From: Pseudisothecium myosuroides
Taxonomy: Eukaryota; Streptophyta; Bryopsida; Hypnales; Lembophyllaceae
DNA: 64,000 nucleotides
Assembly (NCBI GenBank): GCA_951799445.1
Contig: OX637296.1
Coordinates: 24,304,001-24,368,000 of the forward strand
Direction: 5' to 3'
Below, in pieces: positions 44,590 through 57,100 of this stretch (within the stretch, counting starts at the first letter, position 1; each line of letters opens with the position of its first letter). Both the position numbers and the translations under genes were made by a program. The notes under the pieces were generated by a model that worked only from the letters and a program-made list of their open reading frames with translations, ran no database searches and was not told the origin of the DNA.

Positions 44590-45518
44590 TTAACCCCTAA
44601 AGGATCATTGTCCCTTCGGGGGACAAATGCGATTTCGGGTAGGTACCTATGGGCTGAAATTTTCTCCTGATTTCTTAAGACTTTTTTTGAAGATAGAAAA
44701 GCTGATTAGCTTTGAGGGAATATAAATTTTTTCAGAATTGGTGCCCGGGAACAAAAGTTATGACCAAATAAGCTCAAAACAGGGGATAGGGGGTAGCAAA
44801 TTTTTTTTTGCAAAAGTTCGAATTTTTTTTTGAATTTTTTTTCTCAAAGATTATATTTTTGTCTATCTGTAAAGCTTTGATTCATTTCATTTGGATCTGT
44901 TATAAGAAAGTTATGGACATTCTTGTTTTTCAGGCAGTTAGAGCATCTTCTTGAAAAACATAACTTGTAGGATTCATTTTGGAATGCAATTTTTTTAATT
45001 TTTAATTTTTTTTAATTTTTTAATTTACTTGCTAGAATAATCTCACTATTGGGATTAGTGCATTTTAATTCCATCTAAAAGATATTAATATTTTAGATTT
45101 TCCTTCTATCTCGTACCTACTCCTACAATTCTACTTAACAATTTTTTAAGAATGAAAATTAAGTCTTTTTGAATTTTATTTTATTTCCTAGACTCTCAAC
45201 TCAATTTTCTACTATAAAGATTTAAAGCTCAAAACTTTGTAGTACAAAAATTTTAAGTTAAAAATGTTCAAAGTCAAAAAAACAAATCCCGCAATGTGTT
45301 GAAAAACTTGTTTTTTTCACTTTAAACGTAAATATCTTGCAATTTGTGCGGTCAAAAATTCTGAATTCTTTTACACACACTTTTATATTAGTTAGGTGTA
45401 AGATCCTACAGTTAGATGTGAACAAAAACAATTAATTTTATTTTTTACTCTTTGCTTTAGAAATGACAGTTTTCAGTGTTTTTTGGCAGAAAAAAGATCT
45501 CGATCCTATAGGGGTTAA
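44590..45518. mobile_element. TTAA element copy C (piggyBac-type), 921 bp
   Basis: The body 44594-45514 lies between TTAA at 44590-44593 and 45515-45518. The left end CCCCTAAAGGATCATTG pairs with the right end CGATCCTATAGGGG. The flanks are ATTCTTGAATTTTT on the left and TTACATAGAGGGTTCAC on the right. In CACTA copy 1 the same flanks are joined through one TTAA (ATTCTTGAATTTTTTAATTA, then TATAGAGGG). That gives both the precise boundaries and the TTAA duplication. The length is close to copy B (916 bp). There is no ORF of interest. Confidence 0.88.
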
Positions 45519-46353
45519 TTACATAGAGGGTTCACTATTTAACAAATACAGGACACAATCACCTATTGAATTTGTGCATAAGTAGATTTAATGGTTGTTG
45601 TGTTGTGCAAGTACGATATTGAATAGAATTTGTTATTGTTGAATAGAATATGATATTGAATAGAATTTTTCATTATTGACAACTTTGAATAATTTTTACA
45701 TCTAATTTTGATGAAATGGCTGAAGTATTTGAGTAGAACATTCCATTAACATTTCAAAAAGGACTCCAAAAGGAACCTTTTTACCATTGCCATCGGCTCT
45801 TGTGAGTTCATTTATACCCTTATAGGCTAGAAGAAAATGTTGGATGAAATATTGAAGAACAAGTTAGAGACAAAACTTCATCCATCTATATTTTTTGCTA
45901 AAAATATTCCATTATAAAGATTTTTATTATTTTAGAATAGTCTGCATGCAATGCTCTACAACGTAAGCTAACAATTTTTTTGTATTTCTCAATTTGATAT
46001 TGGAAGTTTAGAGTTTTGGCCTCAATCAACCAAAAACCTGGAGAGATTTCTCTTTGTAATTTAACGTATAAACCTCAGTTAAAAGGGTATTTGATGTGGG
46101 GCTATTTACCTTAATTATTGCATTTAAGATGATTATATTTTTATATAAAAAGTTATGAGGGGCATATTTTCAATACCCTATGGTTTTTTAAGTGGGACTA
46201 TCTTACAAATAAAATTTAAGTGCCCAATTTTTTCCCGCCTCCACCCTTCTTCACAAATTCTTCTTTCCCTATATTACATATGTGTATAGTGTATACACCA
46301 TGAAACTAACAACAATCAATTGAATTCAAGTGCTATTGACCAAGTGACAGTTT

Positions 46354-49049
46354 TTAACCTCTAAAGGCCAATTGTCCATTGAACAAACAATTGAAAATTT
46401 GGATAGATTCCTATCTCTTGAAAAGAGATAGGCAACTCTGCCTTGGCCCCCCCCAAGTGAAAAATCTGCAACCGTGCAATTAGTTAAAAAAAAAGACCAC
46501 CCTTCGCTATTGTCCGATGCAAACAAAAAAAACTATCCATGAAGTAAAAAGAAGGAAGACCACCGTTCGCCCCAGAAATCCCCCCTCTGATAAATCAACA
46601 ACCTTAAGATTTGAAAAGAAAACAATAATCCCTCTTCCTTTGAAAAATCAATAGCCTTGTGATTCAAAAACAAATAACCCCCTTTTTGCAAAATCAACAA
46701 CCGTGTAATTCAAAAAGAAAACAATGCCCCTAGTGCTGTGCGATTGGACTTGAGGAAAAAACCATCAGTACAAATGGAATAACAGACACGTGCACATGTA
46801 TATCCTTGCGCCTCATAGTGAATTGATGCAGTTGTTTGAGTGTCTCAAAGAATTCGGAGAGATTCCATGTGAATAGATAGAATGATGTGTATAGACAAGA
46901 AATTTTGCGCTAGTGATTTGAGGAGATTGTGCAATAAGGTTGCTGAGGTGATTTTTTGAATTTCATAACTCTTAATAAAGTTCAGAGGCAACCACAACAA
47001 AGAAATTTTCAAGAAACTTATGAATGGTGTCTCCGGTGATATAATCTTGCAATCTTACGGCCTAGTCAATGTATTCAATTCCATCATGTTGCTTTCTGGT
47101 GCTCCAAAATTTGACAATGATGGGCAAGAGAGGATGGTGACATTGATTGTGGCATTGTCATTGAAGATCGAAGGCATTGCGGATGGATACATCCAAGAGC
47201 GCAAGCAAGTACTTCCCATGAACGAGATTCATTGGCTTAATTTTTCCTATTGAGGTTTTCATCTTTCTTCTTCAATCTTTTTCAATTTGGATTTCTGTCA
47301 ATTCCAAGTAGCTATGGCAAGGCTAAAACTTCTTTATATTGTAAATAGCCTATTAAACAAATTATACAAAAATTGAATAAAAAATATATTGGATTGAAGC
47401 ATGAGTGACTTAGAGACATGGATGCATTATTTCTTTTGATTCTTTATCTTTTAAGAGAATTTTTTTTTAGCTATTGGTGCTTGTGATAAAAAAAATTAGG
47501 CACACCTAGCTAGGGTTTGATTGTGGCTTTGTGGAATTTCGGTTTCTAAATGTTGGGCCAACGGAGTCCACTAAACTTAATTGTGGAAAATGTGCTTTCC
47601 TTGTTGCAATGAACTTGAACAAAGCAATGAAATTCAATTCCAAAATATTCAAGTTTTATTTAAGGATTTGCCTCAATGACCAATAGACACATATGGATAT
47701 TAACTACGATCTATTTTTTTTTGGTCAATTTTGAATTTGTTGCTTTATTCAAAGCTTTCTTTTTGTTTGAAGATGGGATTTGGCCTTTAGTTTGCAGAGA
47801 GTTTTTATGAATTCTGCGGACTTTTCCACAACTGAACTCAAGAAGACTTGAGAAGATTAGAGAGCACTAAATGCGATGAAGATTTGAGCACTAAATTTGA
47901 GTTGAGGTTCTTTCATTTGTAAAGAGTTGCCGTTCTCGTTTAGGCTACAAGTTGCAGTAGATTGCTCAATAGTCTTTTAGTGTAATTATGACCATTGAAC
48001 CACTTCTCGTGTTTTGTGTTATACGTGTGATGCAATATAAGGAAATGAAAATCATTTCCGACCAATTATGGTTTGCCACATGTACAAAAATTATTCTTTG
48101 ACTACCCTACTATTGCATTTGTGCATGGTTTTACACTATCACTATCACCTCAAAAGAGGTAGTAACTACCTGTACACACATTATCCTATAAAGTTAATTT
48201 TGGTCAGATATTCACAAAATTTTGACACAAGATGTGAAATTGTATCCCCATAGTGGGAATCTAATTTTTTTCTGCCCTAAACTTTTTTGTCAGCTTGGTG
48301 AATTTGGACATCTTTGGAGCATCTTTTGCAAAAACTCTCATCAACTATTGAAATTTGGCATTTATGTAACTAATAAAACATGACATACAATTTTCAAAAA
48401 ATAAATTAAGTTCTCACATCACATTCTCAGAAGAGTCAAATTTTGTTAGCTATGTCGGGGTGGTTTCGAAAAAAAACATTTTTTTCTAATCTCAAGCCCT
48501 ATCATCTTGCAATATGTATAGTCAAAGTTTTTGAAATTTTTCCCATGTATTCCAAATTTTTATCTCTAATTTTTTACCATTTGTATTTTAAATTAAAAAT
48601 TTCCTCATTGCAAAAGAAATCTTGAAAAAAATTATTTGTATATTGCAAATGTACTTAACCTCCTTGCATTGCTGGTTGATTTAGAGTAAACTAGGCTCCA
48701 TATTTGCTTTTGAATGTTTTTTTGAGTAAACCTAACATCATATACTTATGAATAGTCAAAATCTTCATTTTTGTGTAGACCAAAAATTTGACTCCAAGAA
48801 GGCTCCAAGTCCCTTGACCCTAGTTTGTAGGAATGAAAAAAAAATTCTTACTTTCAAACTTTATGATCTTTCAATCCACATGGTCAAATGGAATGAATTT
48901 TTTTCAATTCATTGCCTTAAATATTTAATAAAAAATTATGTTTGTAATTAAAAACAAAAATTACTTCTATATTTTGCACAGTGCATAAAAAATTGGCAAT
49001 TTTGGATTTTTTTCCTCTTCTAAAATACCCTCTAGCCTTCAGGGGGTAA
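46354..49049. mobile_element. TTAA element copy E, split by a 1.77-kb insertion
   Basis: It starts TTAACCTCTAAAGGCCAATT at 46354 and ends CTCTAGCCTTCAGGGG before GTAA (a mutated TTAA) at 49046-49049. The two halves together resemble copy D across the break (GGTTCCTATC joined to AAGTCAATTTTAGTCGG in D). Removing the 46415-48183 insertion and one copy of its duplicated target leaves about 913 bp, in agreement with copies B and C. Confidence 0.7.
46409..48189. mobile_element. Unclassified insertion, 1.77 kb, TSD TCCTAT
   Basis: TCCTAT occurs at 46409-46414 and 48184-48189, on either side of sequence absent from other TTAA elements. There are no inverted ends or TG...CA borders. The left part has degenerate repeats of about 60 bases containing AAAATCAACAACCGTG and runs of C (46440-46740). 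At 47020-47253 there is an ORF of 77 codons with balanced composition (MNGVSGDIILQSYGLVN at its start, ending EIHWLNFSY). It may be a captured host gene fragment; I do not recognise it. Confidence 0.5.
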
Positions 49050-50029
49050 TAACATTGACCACTTTAGAATCCCTAGTACTAAAATTATCCTATGAATATT
49101 TCATTCAATATGAGTGTGATTAAAATATACGACTTTTTGCCACTTTTGATTAATGTCTTACCTTTATACTTAATTTTTTTTGATATATTAGTATACACTA
49201 CTAGTACCGTGGTACAATTTCAGTCAAACCCCTTCATTGTTGATTTTCTTGACTATGTCAAATTTTTCCGCTTTGAATTAAATGAACCCTATTTTTTAAA
49301 TCACGTAGTTTTTCAAAAATCAATAGTGATCTCCCCGGGGCCAAACGCATCCAAAACCTCTAACTTTAGCAATTTGTATCAATTTTAGTTAAGATGTGAA
49401 CCACTTACACTTTATTATTAGAAAACACTTGTTCATTGCTTACAATGCCAATTGAACAATATTTAAATATCCAACTTAAGATTTGGAGCCCAACGACAAA
49501 GAACATGAATGTGCATGTTTTATCTCAAGGATATAGAAAAAACGCTCACATATGTGATGTATTGAAGTTTGCTTCTTTCTTAGAAAGGTTCTCAACAATG
49601 TCATATAAGCCACATTAATGAAGGGTCTCTATAGGCCCTATAGAAGTCACAAAATTGTTCATATGAAGATTGAAGCTTACCTTGAGCACACGCGCTCGTA
49701 ATGCAATCAAAAGATGAACCTTTGGTTGTTTGGCTGTTCTTACAAGGATATAGATTATAAAAGCATAAAACTTTTATTTGCTTCAAAGATGCTTTTAAAT
49801 AGTGCCTCTATCAAATATTTTCGCTCCCGCACACTCTTTGTACATGGACGTAGATATTTTTGACAGACGCATGGCGTCTACTTATATGTCTTTTTTTTGC
49901 CATAATTGTAGGGCGCTTAAGACTTTGCAGCTCCCCTTCATGCATTTTGTGGAGTTATAATATCAATATATCCACTTTGGATCAAATTTGATTGTTAAAA
50001 TAGCTTACTTGCTTAATATAGTCATATTT

Positions 50030-50150
50030 GATCAGTTGCATGATCAAAGCAAGTCCCATGACTAGAGCCAATCATGTACATGACTAAGACAAGCTACATG
50101 ACTAGAGCTAATCATGTGAGTGACTAAGGCAAGTCACATGACTAGGTTTT
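50030..50150. repeat. Tandem repeat, about 41 bp x 3
   Basis: Three degenerate units with the core CATGACTAGAGCTAATCATG followed by TGACTAAGGCAAGT, inside CACTA copy 2. Confidence 0.55.
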
Positions 50151-50214
50151 TGAAACCCTAGCTGCCACTGATTTAGGATTTTAAAACCCTAGCCACCATT
50201 TGGCTATTTTTGCT

Positions 50215-50760
50215 TCTTTTAGCTCTTGTTTGTTGTTGCCTTTTAATTCTTGTTTCTTGTTGCCTCTTAGGTTTTGCTTCTTGTTACCTTTTAGCTCTTG
50301 TTTCTTATTGTTTCTTACATTTTCCTTCTTAGATTTTGCTTCTTAGATTTTGCTTCTTATTAATACCTTTTAGATCTTGTTTATTTTTGCTTCTTAATTC
50401 TTGCATATTTTTGCTTATTAGCTTTTGCCTCTTATTGCCTCTTAGTTCTTGCTCTTTGCTTTTAGTGTCCTCTTGTTACCTCTTAGTTCTTGTTTCTTGT
50501 TTCTTGTTTCCTCTTGTTGCTTCTTTGTTTTTTGCTTTTAATTTCTTGTTGTTGCATATTAATTCATTCTTCCTATTGCTTCTTATTGCATCTTAGTTCT
50601 TGCTTCTTCTTGTTATTTGTTGCAAATTCTTCATCTTAACTTGTGCTTCTTGTTGCTTCTTGTTGCAACTTCATTCTTGTTTTTTGTTGCATTTTGTTGC
50701 ATCTTACCTCTTGCTTGTTGTTACCTCTTAGTACTTGCCGCCTATTGTTTCTTGTTTTGT
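50215..50760. repeat. Pyrimidine-rich degenerate repeat
   Basis: A half-kilobase run of imperfect units such as TTGCTTCTTGTTGCATCTTA. It creates long Leu/Ser-rich open frames that look membrane-like but are products of composition. Confidence 0.7.
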
Positions 50761-52187
50761 CTATAACCATTGTTATTCTTTCTTCCTATTTATTTGCGAT
50801 TTCTAGAGATATAGTGGTTATGGTTTTTTCTTATCCTTAAATTTGTGCTACATATTTTGTGTTGCCTTATATCTTTGAAGATTGAACTATATTGTTCATT
50901 CACTAGAAATTAACCTCCTTGATTGTACATGTAGGCACCAAGCTGGAATGAAGTTATTGAAGGCTACTTGCAACACCAAAGAGGCAATATCTTCACATTT
51001 TTGTAAGGAATATAGGTCCTAGAAGCGTGTGGAAATATACATTTATAGAGTGTCATTGTGATATGTTTTGTGTTAGTGACAAATAAATGTCATTGAGAAA
51101 AGTCACATTATTTCTTGTAGTTTATTTTTCTAATATGATTGTCTCTTGTGCATCTCAAAAATCATAAGTACTCATTTTTAATTGGATGGAGTCTTCTATT
51201 TAGCTACTAAACCATATTGATGCATGATTGCAATGCATCATGTTCATTTAATTAGAATGTATAAAAAATGAGACTATAATTTATGATTGAAACTATTATA
51301 AACTTCACATATCCCAATTACAAACCATGCACACAAATCTAAGAAATGTGACTCTCTTTTATTTGGAATATATCATTTGCTTGAGTCATATTTCACAAAA
51401 AATCTTGGCCAAAATATGACTGGCTATAGTCACATAATGCTCAAAGTCATGCCAAAAAGTAACTCTATACTTTTAAAAATATGACTACATTTAATCATAA
51501 TATTACTAGTAACATTGCATGTGAACTACTACATTAGCCAAAAATATGACTCATAGGAGTCATAAATCAAATAAACAAAAAATATGAGTAGTGAATATGA
51601 CTCATGAGAGTCATTTTCTACATCAATAAAAAATATGACTCACGAGAGTCATTTCCCACATCAACAAAAATATGACTCACAAGAATCACTTCTTATATCA
51701 ACAAAAAATATGACTCACAAAAGTTATATTCTGCATCACATCAATAAAAATATGACTCACAAGAGTCACTTCTTATGTCAACAAAAAATATGATTCATTG
51801 TAGTCATATGCCACGTCAGCCAAAATATGACTCACTACAGTCATATTCCACGTCAGCCAAAAATATGACTAAACAAAGTCATATTCCAGAGTCATATTCC
51901 ACGTAGGCTTTTTTTTACTTATCCGGGCAGGTCATGAGAAAGTCAAGCCTCCAAGGATAGTCAACATATACGCCACGTTGGCAAAATACGGCTAAATATG
52001 GCTAGTTATATCCCCCAACCTATATGATTGAAAATATGACTGGTGCAAATATGACTCGTTGGTAATAACTGGGCACAGTCATATTGCGAGTCATCTACAG
52101 TGATTTTTGGCGGAGTCATGTCTTTAGATTTTATGACTCAACGCAGTCATATTTTGACAGTCATAAAATACTCATTTTTTTGTAGTG

Positions 52188-52867
52188 TCTAAACTATAAA
52201 GTGCTTCAAAACCAATATACAAACATATTGGTGAAAGAAAGTATCATTCATTTGCCTCATTGTGTTTGCAAAATGGCTTTGAAATGTCAACAAATTGCAA
52301 GAAAAGTTGAAAAAAATACATCTAAGGCTGAACCTCCTTCTACTAAAATTCTTCTCATTCACTCATACTTTTTGGGTTGATATAAAATTTTAGACATACA
52401 AACTAGACTAATATACGCAACTTTCTTGAATTTTTTTAATTGGAAACAAACACTATATGAAGAAGAAACAACCCGCCATAGTTCATTATAATTCAAAAAT
52501 GTCAGGATTTTGAACTTTGAATTGCTCCCAAACATTCAAAACAACTTGGATTGACATGAAAATTTTAATACAATGACTAGATTTCAGTGGAAATATAATT
52601 CAACAAATTTAATTGAAAAACAAACATTGGATGAAGGAGATACAAGCCCTCAAATTTGGAGCCCTCAAAATGCAATTTGGTGAAAAATTGAACCCATAAA
52701 CCTCAAATGGCTTCCAAAAAATAGTACATCTTCAATTGATCTAAAAATTTTACTACACAAAGTTAACTAGAAGAAAGCACATATTGGATGCAAAAATTAC
52801 AACACTTCAAATTGAACTTCAAACTATACAAGGACACTTTTGGTCCCCCAAGACGTTTAGGGATTAA
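52188..52867. mobile_element. Right part of a TTAA element (G)
   Basis: It ends AAGACGTTTAGGGA followed by TTAA (52864-52867), the right-end pattern of the family. That TTAA is shared with element F. The left end is not visible; CACTA copy 2 inserted at 52187 may have separated it. Confidence 0.4.
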
Positions 52868-53507
52868 CTCCTAAATGCCCAAGGCACTAAATTCTAATAT
52901 CAACAATATTTTAAAGTTAAATAAAACCTAACCAATTTTCTATTTTTAGTAATTTATATTTTTGAAAATTTCTTTTTGAAGTCTAGTTTTAGCATCAAAA
53001 ATTCAATTTTGAAAGTGATTGATTATGATTTTTTATTCAAGATTTTGTGCAAGGATGTTCACAGCAATCTTGACTTTCCGTAGTGTTGAGGGCTTTTGGA
53101 AATGAGCCTCAAATACACTAGATCTTGGAGAAAAATTCCCATTAGAAATTCATTTAAAAAAATTGTATAAGAGATTTTGAAAAGCCGTAAATTGATTGGA
53201 GTTATGCATGTTATGTCCTTCAACCTCATATTTTTTTTGGTGACCAATTTTTTAGATTTGACATGTGAAAAGAGGATTAAAAGACTTCAAATCATTGTCA
53301 CAGTTTTAACACCCTCATGATCAAATATTATAATCTTTCAAGTTGTAAGTGATATTGTTGTGTTTTCTTTTTCTATATGATCTCTAACATGTCTAGTTTG
53401 AATTTTTTACGGTCACAATTCCAAAAAAATTGATACAACTTATCAAAATGTTGGCTTTTTGTTCAATTTAGAGCAAATTCCTAGAAGCTTGGGCATTTAG
53501 GGGTTAA
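52864..53507. mobile_element. TTAA element copy F, 636 bp
   Basis: The left end CTCCTAAATGCCCAAG and the right end CTTGGGCATTTAGGGG pair with one mismatch. The body 52868-53503 is bounded by TTAA on both sides. No ORF of note lies inside. Confidence 0.75.
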
Positions 53508-54193
53508 CCCCCAAAAGATGGATTGGTCACCATGGAAATCAACCTTAAGCACAAGAACACTCATTGGAGGTTAAACTATTGTACAAGACCTCCCCTTTTC
53601 ACGCAAAATTCCAAAGATGAACATTTGCAGTACTATCCTTCATAAAAGGATTCTTTGTCATCCCTCAAACTACTTAGTGTTTATGGTGTCCTTAATCCTT
53701 AAACGTCGAGGCAGACATTTTATGGCTGATGAATGACAAGAGAATCTCATATGTAGGACATAAGTGCAACTATTCATCCTCCAAATTTTGTGGGAAAAGG
53801 GAAGATCATCTATAGTAATTTGACTTTCAATGAATGCTTTTCCATTATTTTAATCCAACAATTCACACAATGACAAAACAGATGATTTCCATAGTTATGA
53901 GTCCACAGACCTAAAAAGTCCAATGGATGACTTCATTGTTAACCTTGAAAGTACGTGGACTCCCATGACCTAGGTAGTCACCATATTACTCAAATTATTG
54001 GACCAATAGGTGCATTCTTTCTTTCTCCAGCGAAGAATGAAAGGTCCCAGCCCTCAAGCCCGGGAAGCTGGTAAGCAGGGGTATTCAGGGCCATTATGTC
54101 TAAATATCCAGCAGCACGGTTAGCCATTGCACTGTACTGTTGCAAAGATCATAAGTATCTGTGAACCAAAGAAGTGCCATCAGATTTATGATA
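53508..54193. other. Intergenic sequence, 3' side of the 504-residue gene
   Basis: TTAATCCTTAAACGTCGAGG at 53692 looks like another left end of a TTAA element, without a visible partner. The 3' UTR of the minus-strand gene probably extends here, but no clear AATAAA stands out. Confidence 0.4.
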
Positions 54194-57100
54194 TCACTTG
54201 AACTGAATTGAATTTGAGAGCCAACCCAAACCGGGATTGCTCTTACGAATCGTTTGGATACTCGTTACTTGTTGTCTCCCAAGCATTGATCCCGCAACAG
54301 TTACTTCCCCGTCTTTGCTTCCTCTAGAGTGAGCATCTTTAGAACCAGAACCTGATAATCCTGCAATGGTAAAGGCACTGAGGACACTACCTACAACACT
54401 CAATACGTTGTTTTTGCTCAACCTACTATTTAGCTCACTACGAGTCTCATTTTCAACTAGATTAATGGTCGCTTTAGAAGTACTCGGTTCACACACTGGT
54501 GAACTTGAATTATTTGAAGACCTTGCAGTTTCTACTTCTGATTCCAGACGGGACATGGGCATGTCAGGATCCCCTAAGCATACGGAATCGAGATAGTTTC
54601 GGTCACTCTCATCGTCATCGATGTCTCCTGTCAAGCTCGTGGCAGCTTCTGCACATTTCAATCCAGAAGGTCAGAACAATGAACATGTGGACCGGAATGA
54701 TCAATGCAACTAATGCCGTGTAATTGAATATCACGGATACAACGGCAATATTGTAACATCACAGAAGGCAGACCGAGGGCCAAGACTAGCTTCAAAGCAG
54801 AATTCTCTTCTGTAATTGAAGAGTGATGATTCTAGATCATTACAAGATACAAATTACTGATGAACAAGTCATTGAGAAAGTTGAATTGAGCTTACCGCTG
54901 CAAGACTGTCCATGGCCGCAACTATTTGACGAGAATTCACTCAACACAAGACTCCTACTTGACGATTGGCAGAACGATTCAGCCTGCAGAGCGAAGATCT
55001 TTTTGCATATCAATACTGAAAGACATTGAAAAATAAAACAGGAACTCTCAGACTCCAAGACTATCATCTTAATCATCTACGCAACAAATTGATGCACAGC
55101 TAGGATATCACTTTATGGAGAGGATACCATACACACGGGAGATGCTCAAGAAGTAATAAAAAAGCTTGTCAGTAGCCCGCCAAAAGGTCATCACAAGACA
55201 AAAAGAAAAGAATGCTGTACCTCTGGATTTCTGGATGCTTCACTCCTGGAAGTTGGTGAGACATCTTCCAAGAGAAACCTTGAGCTTTCACCCAGAAGAA
55301 GTGGATCTTCCGTTCCTCTGAACATCCTAATTCTATTTACGCTGTCAACTTGTCGCTGGAAAGCCATTCCTGCAGCAAAAAAGACAGCTGCCAAGACGTC
55401 TGGTCTGGTCGAAATATTACTCGAATATTTGCCTGATTATAACAAGGACAAACTTATCAAGTTAAGAAAACCCAGGATAATAATGTTAGTAAGATGCCAG
55501 TCAAATGACTAGATGCCATACAAGCAGTAAGTGACAACAATGGCAGCTCGGCGCTATTAATTGTCCTCAGCTTTCAACGACGCCCAGGACACTATCATGA
55601 CTTGAAGCACATATACAACATACCAGGTGCATAATTCTCCAAGCTCTGAGCTTCTACATATCTGTGCAACTTCAAATTTAGTTCAGTGAGGTCACCTTCC
55701 ATTTCCTTCAGCATTTCAATCTGTTCAGCAGAAAAAGGTAGTGTCAGACGTTAAAATTGAATAGCACCACGCTGAGAGTTGAGGGTGACGAGAGAAGTAA
55801 TATGTTCTTAAGCAGAGGAATATTATCAGCAAAGATTCATTAAACATCCATCTGCCTCACCTGTCTATCAATTTTTTCAAGGTATACATTTGCTGGTGCA
55901 ACCTGCAAGAATATACCAGACCACAAACCAGTAAGCAATGGAAATGCCTCGAGAAGTCAATGTTGTGATACATAAGAAATGTCATCATGCTCTCCCTGAA
56001 GAGTTCATCTAATTGGTAGAAGGAACCCTATCCACTAACATCTGCATCACATTATACGAAGCTCAAGTAACAGGTAAGTCCAACATTTTATCCATTTTTA
56101 TCCACCTTTCTCAGCTGTCAGTTCCTACACCCCAAGGAGACTTAGAAGCAAAGTCGGAAACTTCCTCATAATTGTAGACGAATACCGGTACTCACCTGTT
56201 TGAGAACGCTGTCGGGTAAAATTGATGGAGTTTCATGGCTTCTTTCAGTATCCAGCAGATCTGGTGGGTACCAAAGATCATCTAAGGAAGGCCTCAACCT
56301 ACTGCACCACAATTGAATTGCATTCAGAACCAGACAACCCTTTTGTAGTTCAATGAATTTCGAAGCGCAGGTAAGACCTCTGACAGATATAATACTTTAA
56401 AAAGCACTCCAAGCAGGCATACAAAAAGCCATACGCGAACATTGACCGAGTAAATGTAAATCCCCAGATTTACCTGCAAAAAATGTCCACAAGTTCGAAT
56501 ATCATTGTTTTCAGCAGAGGAACTTGAGAGATTAGCATGCTAGTTTACCTTATATCTTCAAAGCGCATAAATTCTTCGTGTGAATCAACATGATCCAAAA
56601 ACGCAGTCTTCTTTGTTGAACAAGTACATAAGACTGACATCTGAAATAATCAGAAAATATGCGAGTTAAAAAGTACGAAATCATGCATCTTGCAGTACAT
56701 TCTCCATGAAGATATTCAAATGTTACTACTCCCCAAGCTTATTCTACAATCCATAAGGATTTCTGAAAAAACTAGAAACAAAGTGCATTATTTCGTTTTT
56801 CATTATCATTTCGAGAGAATGATAACCAAAAATCGATAGATTTCAATTAGATCAACTAGACTTTGAGAGCTCGTACCTCCAACTTGGCTGTTCTCTGAAC
56901 ATGAGATGATCCACTTGAAAACAAAGGGTATTCAAGATTGATTTCAACATCGACGTCCTCAAAGAACTGAAGAACCATGAAAACGAATTAAGGTGAAAGC
57001 GAAGGAACAATCAGTCAGATAGGCTACTGTAGCTTCACAAATAAGTTTTATAAAATTCTTGCACTCTAAACAAAAAAAGGGATAAATCAAACGTGCCCCA

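Larger units (their letters stand above)
43767..52187. mobile_element. CACTA element copy 2, 8.4 kb, TSD TCT
   Basis: The left end reads CACTACAAGAAAATGGATAT and the right end, in reverse complement, CACTACAAAAAAATGAGTAT. Both continue into TTTTATGACTG. TCT flanks it exactly (43764-43766 and 52188-52190). Subterminal repeats with the core ATATGACT, in both orientations, are dense in the first 0.4 kb and from 51410 to 52180. Without its two TTAA-element insertions the element would be about 4.8 kb. No transposase ORF survives, so it would have depended on another copy for movement. The left 2.5 kb is shared with copy 1. Confidence 0.82.

Noticed and set aside
50336..50840. Hydrophobic, membrane-like ORFs
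   Set aside because: Pyrimidine-rich degenerate repeat; Leu/Ser/Phe runs follow from CTT and TTG composition.
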